A stretch of DNA of 10,318 bases from Gammaproteobacteria bacterium (GTDB lineage Bacteria; Pseudomonadota; Gammaproteobacteria; Arenicellales; Arenicellaceae). Position numbers and translations under genes: made by a program. The notes under the pieces are model-generated. The model did no database searches, was not told the DNA's origin, and was given only the letters and a program-made list of their open reading frames with translations. Location: contig JAUHZM010000089.1 in assembly GCA_030426005.1 (NCBI GenBank), positions 1 through 10,318 on the forward strand. Direction: 5' to 3'. This document shows positions 6,191 through 10,318 of the stretch, one piece after another (position 1 is the first letter of the stretch; each line of letters starts with the position of its first letter).

Positions 6191-6481
6191 ATGAATAAAA
6201 ATACCAAATCAACCGCTTTGGCGGCATCCGTACTGGCGGTTGCATTGACTGCGAATACCAATCTGGCACATGCTGGTAAAGAAGGTTACGAAAAGTGCCA
6301 AGGCGTAGCCAAAGCAGGCATGAATGATTGTGGTGCGAACGGCCACGGTTGTGCAGGCATGGCCAAAACTGATGGTGATGCGAACGAGTGGATCTACGTG
6401 CCAGAAGGCACCTGCGAGAAAATCGTTGGCGGCGTGGTTAAAGAGTCCAAGAAAAAAGCGGAAATGAAGGCTGATTCTTAA
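6191..6481 (+). CDS. bufA1: Canonical bufferin precursor (DUF2282, BufA1 family)
   Basis: A 96-residue exported peptide precursor. The signal peptide (1-28) ends in AHA before Gly29. The mature part has the classical pattern EKCQGVAKAGMNDCGANGHGC followed by AGMAKTDG, NEWIYVPEGTC and EKIVGG, with four cysteines at 36, 47, 54 and 75. It ends in a Lys-rich tail. In this family the core cysteines are turned into heterocycles by the MNIO enzyme BufB with BufC, giving a periplasmic copper-binding product that protects against copper stress. The start is set by AAGGAG at 6178-6183, seven bases before ATG. The frame is open further upstream to about 5843, but that part overlaps the previous gene and has no protein features. 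The fused maturase gene begins 5 bases after its stop. A separate leader with inverted repeats suggests it may be made at a different level from the first precursor. Confidence 0.92.
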   Translation: MNKNTKSTALAASVLAVALTANTNLAHAGKEGYEKCQGVAKAGMNDCGANGHGCAGMAKTDGDANEWIYVPEGTCEKIVGGVVKESKKKAEMKADS

Positions 6482-6486
6482 CCACT

Positions 6487-8091
6487 ATGAAGTCGGGTTT
6501 AGGCATCCGGTCGCCGCTGTTCCAGGCCGTAGCGGACTCTAAACCCGACTTAGGGTTTTTCGAAGCCCACTCTGAGAACTATTTTGGGGCCTCTGCAGCG
6601 CGCGATGCATTGTTAACGTTGCGGCAGGATTACCCCATTTCATTGCACGGTGTTGGTTTATCGTTGGGCCGTGCCGATGATCTAGATGCAGCGCATCTAC
6701 AGGCACTCAAACAGCTGGTTGACGAAGTCGACCCTCTGTTGGTGTCAGAGCACTTGGCCTGGAGTGCATATTCGCATCGTCACCTACCCGATCTCCTACC
6801 CTTGCCTTTGACCGAATCGTCGCTGGCGATCATGTGTGAGCATATAGATCAGATGCAGTCGGCGCTTGGGCGGCAAATCCTGATTGAGAATCCATCCAAT
6901 TACCTGCTATTCGATTATCTGCAAATTCCAGAGGCCGAGTTTTTAAATACCTTGGCGTCGCGCACCGGGTGTGGCTTGCTGGTCGACGTAAACAATGTGT
7001 ATGTCTCGGCAACCAATTTAGCGCGTGACCCGAAGGCGTATCTGGCAGCCTTAAACCCAGATTTCGTGCAGCAATACCACCTAGCTGGCCATACCGTGGT
7101 GACGCGCCAGTCTGATCGTGGTTCCGAAACCGTGCTGATTGATACACATGACCACAGCATTACGGATGACGTATGGGCGCTCTACCGGCATAGTTTATCG
7201 ACCTTGGGGCACAAGCCAACCCTGATTGAGTGGGATTCTGACTTGCCGCCTTTGGCAGACTTGTGTGCGGAGTGCGATAAAGCGGATGCGGTGCAAGCGT
7301 CCGTCACAAGTACCGTGGACAGATCCGATTCGGGCTCCCCGTCGATTACATCAGGGTCCGTTGTATTGGCTGAGCATCAGGCTCAGTTCCTCGACGCTGT
7401 CTTGTCTGACGAGCCAATGGCACAAGGTATTGACCCCAGTCATCAACACCGAGTAGCAATCTATCGGAATAACGTGCAGGCGGCTGTGCATGATTATCTG
7501 GCAGAGGTGTTTCCGGCCACCTTGGGCGTGGTCGGAGCGGGTTTTTTTCGCACCATGGTGCAAGCAGCAATTTCGAAATCACCGCCGTCAAACGGTGATA
7601 TTCACACGTACGGCGCGGAATTGGCGAAAGTGAACATTGATGGGATGGATTCGTTGCCTTATTTGGCTGATCTGATCACCTATGAATGGGCAATGCATCG
7701 TGCTTACTTTGCAGACTCTGGCGATACGCTCGACACGCATGCGATGCCGCAAGACGAGATGTTGACGACACCGATTAAACTCGATCCAAGCGTTCACCTG
7801 ATCGAATCGACATTCCCGATTTATGAGATTCGTCGTCAATCCTTGCCCGACTATGCTGAGCCGGTGTCAATTCATTTGGATCAGAGTCAGGACGCCGTGC
7901 TCATTTATAAGATAAAAGGTCAGGTTGTGAGTCGTTGTCTCACGGGTGAAGAGCTGCTCTTTTTCAAACAACTAAAAAAATCCACCCATTTGCTGCAAGC
8001 AATTGAGGCTGTTCACGGGTCTATAGATGAACAAGCGTTGGCGGCAGTGCTGGGTTTTTGTTTCGAACAATCGCTGCTGGTTAACGGGTAA
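6487..8091 (+). CDS. bufB-bufC: Fused bufferin maturase: MNIO (DUF692, BufB) + DUF2063 partner (BufC)
   Basis: A 534-residue two-part protein. Residues 1 to about 258 are a complete MNIO TIM-barrel enzyme. Visible conserved acidic, Asn and His segments are GFFEAHSENYF (23-33), SLHGVGLSLG (52-61), VSEHLAW (86-92), IENPSNYL (133-140), VDVNNVYVSATN (166-177), YHLAGH (197-202), DTHDHSITDDVW (219-230) and LIEWDSDLPPL (246-256); these supply the metal ligands in the family. Residues about 293-534 are a DUF2063/BufC protein: the helical N-terminal domain with RVAIYRNNV (322-330), PYLADLITYEWA (391-402), then a C-terminal winged-helix-like part. A Ser/Asp-rich linker (about 264-292) joins them, preceded by a Cys260-x-x-Cys263 pair. 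BufB uses iron to oxidise precursor cysteines; BufC presents the precursor. They are usually separate adjacent genes. It follows bufA1 by 5 bases with no good ribosome site of its own, so coupling is likely. Confidence 0.93.
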   Translation: MKSGLGIRSPLFQAVADSKPDLGFFEAHSENYFGASAARDALLTLRQDYPISLHGVGLSLGRADDLDAAHLQALKQLVDEVDPLLVSEHLAWSAYSHRHLPDLLPLPLTESSLAIMCEHIDQMQSALGRQILIENPSNYLLFDYLQIPEAEFLNTLASRTGCGLLVDVNNVYVSATNLARDPKAYLAALNPDFVQQYHLAGHTVVTRQSDRGSETVLIDTHDHSITDDVWALYRHSLSTLGHKPTLIEWDSDLPPLADLCAECDKADAVQASVTSTVDRSDSGSPSITSGSVVLAEHQAQFLDAVLSDEPMAQGIDPSHQHRVAIYRNNVQAAVHDYLAEVFPATLGVVGAGFFRTMVQAAISKSPPSNGDIHTYGAELAKVNIDGMDSLPYLADLITYEWAMHRAYFADSGDTLDTHAMPQDEMLTTPIKLDPSVHLIESTFPIYEIRRQSLPDYAEPVSIHLDQSQDAVLIYKIKGQVVSRCLTGEELLFFKQLKKSTHLLQAIEAVHGSIDEQALAAVLGFCFEQSLLVNG

Positions 8092-8136
8092 CAAAGCGAC
8101 CCAGCTCTGAGCTGAGGCCACCACCACCGAGGAACC

Positions 8137-8577
8137 ATGTTGCATCTCTTTGCCAAATTCAATGTGTTTTGTGCCCGTGTCTTAGGGCCGCTCATCAATC
8201 TTACGGCACGCATCTATGTTGGCTGGCTATTTTTTCGCTCCGGTCTAGTCAAGATTGGCGATTTTGAAAGTACGGTTGAATTTTTTGCAGATGATTGGGC
8301 CATTCCTTATCTAGCGCCCATGCCAGCAGCTGTGATGGCAACTGCCGGTGAACTGATTTTACCGGTGATGCTGGTATTGGGGCTTGCTACCCGGGTCAGT
8401 GCGCTCGGCCTCTTGATTATGACGGCGGTGATTCAGTTCGTCGTTATGCCGGACCACCTGCATTACTGGTGGATGTTGGTATTAGGTTTTTTGTTGAGCG
8501 AAGGTGGCTCACGCTGGTCGATGGATAACCTGCTTTTTCGGAAAGCAAACGCAACCAGGCCAAGCTACGCAGCTTAG
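8137..8577 (+). CDS. DoxX-family membrane protein
   Basis: A 146-residue integral inner-membrane protein of the DoxX family. About four hydrophobic helices are visible (roughly residues 16-34, 60-82, 86-103 and 109-122). Family landmarks are FFRSGLVKI (32-40), the GELILP helix start (71-76) and the C-terminal GGSRWSMDNLLFRK (123-136). DoxX proteins are frequent members of bufferin/DUF692 operons, where their exact role is not settled; quinone-linked redox chemistry in the membrane has been suggested for relatives. It lies 45 bases after the fused maturase gene, the last member of the apparent bufferin operon. A GAGGA at 8129-8133 is only three bases from the ATG, a short spacing. Confidence 0.87.
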   Translation: MLHLFAKFNVFCARVLGPLINLTARIYVGWLFFRSGLVKIGDFESTVEFFADDWAIPYLAPMPAAVMATAGELILPVMLVLGLATRVSALGLLIMTAVIQFVVMPDHLHYWWMLVLGFLLSEGGSRWSMDNLLFRKANATRPSYAA

Positions 8578-8585
8578 ATCGGATT

Positions 8586-8594
8586 TGCTATGCT
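8586..8594 (+). promoter_or_regulatory. gluQ: Candidate extended -10 promoter for gluQ
   Basis: TGCTATGCT is a TGn-extended -10 element whose expected start of transcription falls at about 8600-8601, on the gluQ ATG itself. No -35 match and no Shine-Dalgarno are present. If used, it would give a leaderless message separate from the bufferin operon. Confidence 0.28.
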
Positions 8595-8600
8595 TGCCGC

Positions 8601-9470
8601 ATGCAAAAAGCGGCAAACTACGTCGGGCGTTATGCCCCTTCTCCAACCGGTGATCTGCACTTAGGCAATGTGCAGACCGCCTTGTTGGCTTGGTTGCATG
8701 CGCGCTTGCATGGAGGTGTGTTTTTATTGCGCATGGAAGACCTCGATACGCCCCGAACGGTAGCAGGCAGTGACGCAGCAATTCTAGATGACCTAGCTTG
8801 GTTTGGTCTAGACTGGGACGGTGAGGTGGTCTATCAGTCGCAACGCACGGATCTTTATCAGCAAGGGTTGGATCTATTAACTCAGCAAGGGCTTACTTAC
8901 CCATGTTATTGCTCGCGTAAGGATATTCAGTCGGCGGCCAGCGCACCGCATGGCAAGACGGGCGTTTACCCGGGTACCTGTCGACACCTCAATTCTGAAC
9001 AACAAGCGGCTAAAGCGCAGCATAAGTCCCCAGCAATCCGTGTGCGTGTCAACGCAGAGTTGGCTAAGACCTGTGGCGATTTTGTGATTCGACGCGCTGA
9101 CGGGCTGTTTGCTTACCAGTTAGCGGTGGTGGTTGATGATCTTGCGCAAGGAATCACCGACGTTGTGCGCGGTGCAGACCTAGCTGACAGCACAGATCGA
9201 CAACTCTATCTGGCGTCTTTGTTGGCGCCGCAGTCTAAACCAATTAAATATCATCATGCACCGCTAGTCATGGATGCCAGTGGACAGCGAATGGCTAAAC
9301 GAGATGGTTCGTATTCTTTGCAGTCAGCGCGGGTAAATGGTCAGACGCCTGAGTCTTTGATTGGTGATTTGCTCCATGCGCTTGGTTTGATGCCGACTAA
9401 GCAACCGATCTCCGCGCGCGAGGTGCTGACCAAACACACCTTGGATCAACTCGAGTCGGTGTTGAATTGA
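8601..9470 (+). CDS. gluQ: Glutamyl-Q tRNA(Asp) synthetase
   Basis: A 289-residue class I synthetase paralogue that attaches glutamate to queuosine at the wobble base of tRNA-Asp. It is the GluRS catalytic core without the anticodon-binding domain, which explains the short length. It shows GRYAPSPTGDLHLGN with the HIGH-type HLGN (20-23), LRMEDLDTPR (43-52), the zinc-binding set Cys102, Cys104, Tyr123 and Cys127 (PCYCSRKDI...GVYPGTC), and the KMSKS-type motif MAKRDGS (231-237). In many Gammaproteobacteria gluQ follows dksA; here it follows a bufferin operon, so the usual linkage is lost. The ATG at 8601 starts the family sequence directly. The next gene overlaps its stop codon. Confidence 0.94.
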   Translation: MQKAANYVGRYAPSPTGDLHLGNVQTALLAWLHARLHGGVFLLRMEDLDTPRTVAGSDAAILDDLAWFGLDWDGEVVYQSQRTDLYQQGLDLLTQQGLTYPCYCSRKDIQSAASAPHGKTGVYPGTCRHLNSEQQAAKAQHKSPAIRVRVNAELAKTCGDFVIRRADGLFAYQLAVVVDDLAQGITDVVRGADLADSTDRQLYLASLLAPQSKPIKYHHAPLVMDASGQRMAKRDGSYSLQSARVNGQTPESLIGDLLHALGLMPTKQPISAREVLTKHTLDQLESVLN

Positions 9471-10297
9471 ACTCTGAGTCCGTACAAGAACTGATTGAAC
9501 GCGGCTTAAATCAGCCCGTCACAGCCATCGATCCGGTTATGGGCGGCGATTCACACCACGCCTACTCGGTATTGGCGCGAGACGGAACCCGATTCTTTGC
9601 TAAGTCTAATAGGGGTGATGGGGCAGCGGCGCTGGAGAGCGAGTTTGACTCATTACAAACTTTGCATGCCTTAGGTGCCCATTGGTATCCACAGCCGGTT
9701 AGCGCGCAGCGTGAAGACGATACTGTGGTGCTGGTAATGGAATATATGGACCTAGGTCGGCCCATTCAAGGGCGCAGTGCCGAGGACTTGGGGCGATTGC
9801 TAGCCAAGCAACATTGCCTAACATCGTCAAAATTTGGTTGGGTTGCTGATAACCATATTGGGCGCACTCCCCAGCTAAACAGCGAGCACTCAGATTGGGT
9901 GACTTTTTACCGCGAGTGTCGCCTGGCACCGCAGCTGGCTATGGCGACGCGTCATGGGCTGCCCAATGACATTGAAGCTCAGATTCTGCATCTGATGAGT
10001 CGATTGGGTGAATTAATAGACCTTAAAACACTGAAGCCGGCGTTGTTGCATGGCGATCTTTGGGCTGGAAACGCGTCCATAACCCTGCAAGACGAGCCAA
10101 TTTTCTTTGATCCGGCACCGTATTTTGGGGATCCGGTAGCAGATATTGCCATGACTCGCCTGTTTGGCGGGTTTCCGCAAGCGTTTTATTCGGCTTATCA
10201 TGAGATCGTGCCGCGTCACTCTGATTTTGAAATGCATTGCAAAATTTATGATTTATATCATGCACTTAACCATTTTAATCTTTTTGGCAGTGGATAG
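9467..10297 (+). CDS. Fructosamine kinase family protein, shortened C-terminus
   Basis: A 276-residue kinase of the fructosamine-3-kinase/aminoglycoside phosphotransferase fold. Relatives phosphorylate sugars attached to protein amines, which leads to deglycation. Visible are VMGGDSHHAY (24-33), Lys46 in FFAKSN, MEYMDL (91-96), the catalytic loop HGDLWAGN (195-202) and the metal-binding FFDPA with Asp215. The start is TTG at 9467, overlapping the gluQ TGA in a TTGA junction; it is forced by the absence of another nearby start before the conserved N-terminus and suggests translational coupling. The protein stops at YHALNHFNLFGSG, where family members commonly read LFGGGY or similar and continue for about 18 residues. 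The TAG is one base from a Tyr codon. It may be a slightly truncated but working kinase, or the start of decay. Confidence 0.88.
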   Translation: MNSESVQELIERGLNQPVTAIDPVMGGDSHHAYSVLARDGTRFFAKSNRGDGAAALESEFDSLQTLHALGAHWYPQPVSAQREDDTVVLVMEYMDLGRPIQGRSAEDLGRLLAKQHCLTSSKFGWVADNHIGRTPQLNSEHSDWVTFYRECRLAPQLAMATRHGLPNDIEAQILHLMSRLGELIDLKTLKPALLHGDLWAGNASITLQDEPIFFDPAPYFGDPVADIAMTRLFGGFPQAFYSAYHEIVPRHSDFEMHCKIYDLYHALNHFNLFGSG

Positions 10298-10318
10298 TTG
10301 CCGATGATAAACAGGTGT

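Noticed and set aside
8102..8114. Palindrome CAGCTCTGAGCTG between the fused maturase and DoxX genes
   Set aside because: A single short perfect dyad with a one-base centre; it cannot form a hairpin as drawn and no second copy was seen.

Overview
The window reads as a chromosomal segment of a Gammaproteobacterium with moderate G+C content. The main clue is the argS gene followed by a membrane-anchored SPOR protein, a pairing common in that class. A lipid A gene (lpxD), a proteobacterial-type bufferin locus and a glutamyl-Q tRNA(Asp) synthetase agree with this. I cannot place it to genus. No rRNA, tRNA, CRISPR array, insertion sequence or clear rho-independent terminator was seen.

Left part (1-2118, plus strand): a left-truncated lpxD, a DUF374-type lysophospholipid acyltransferase that overlaps it by one base, and a small thioredoxin-type arsenate reductase/LMW phosphatase 10 bases further on. 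The first two look like a translationally coupled lipid A acylation pair. There is no fabZ-lpxA-lpxB downstream, so this is not the standard lpx operon.

Middle part (2123-5512, minus strand): an MBL-fold hydrolase, argS and a SPOR protein, read right to left. The 90 bases between the MBL gene and argS hold a 22-codon frame that resembles the C-terminal tail of an extended short-chain dehydrogenase/epimerase. It is probably the remnant of a deleted gene.

Right part (5629-8577, plus strand): a bufferin locus, the most interesting part of the window. Bufferins are periplasmic, copper-associated, ribosomally made and post-translationally modified peptides. Their cysteines are modified by an MNIO enzyme (DUF692, BufB) with a DUF2063 partner (BufC). 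Here there are two different DUF2282-like precursors: one with six cysteines and a C-terminal extension, the other canonical with four. A 160-base gap with three inverted repeats separates them. They are followed by a single gene that fuses the maturase (BufB) to its partner (BufC), then by a DoxX-family membrane protein. The MBL gene is divergent from this locus and shares its control region.

Far right (8601-10297, plus strand): gluQ and a fructosamine-kinase-family gene whose TTG start overlaps the gluQ stop. The kinase ends at a TAG codon where relatives usually continue for a further helix.

The bufferin family itself is known. What may be new here is the fused maturase, the unequal precursor pair and the structured spacer between them.
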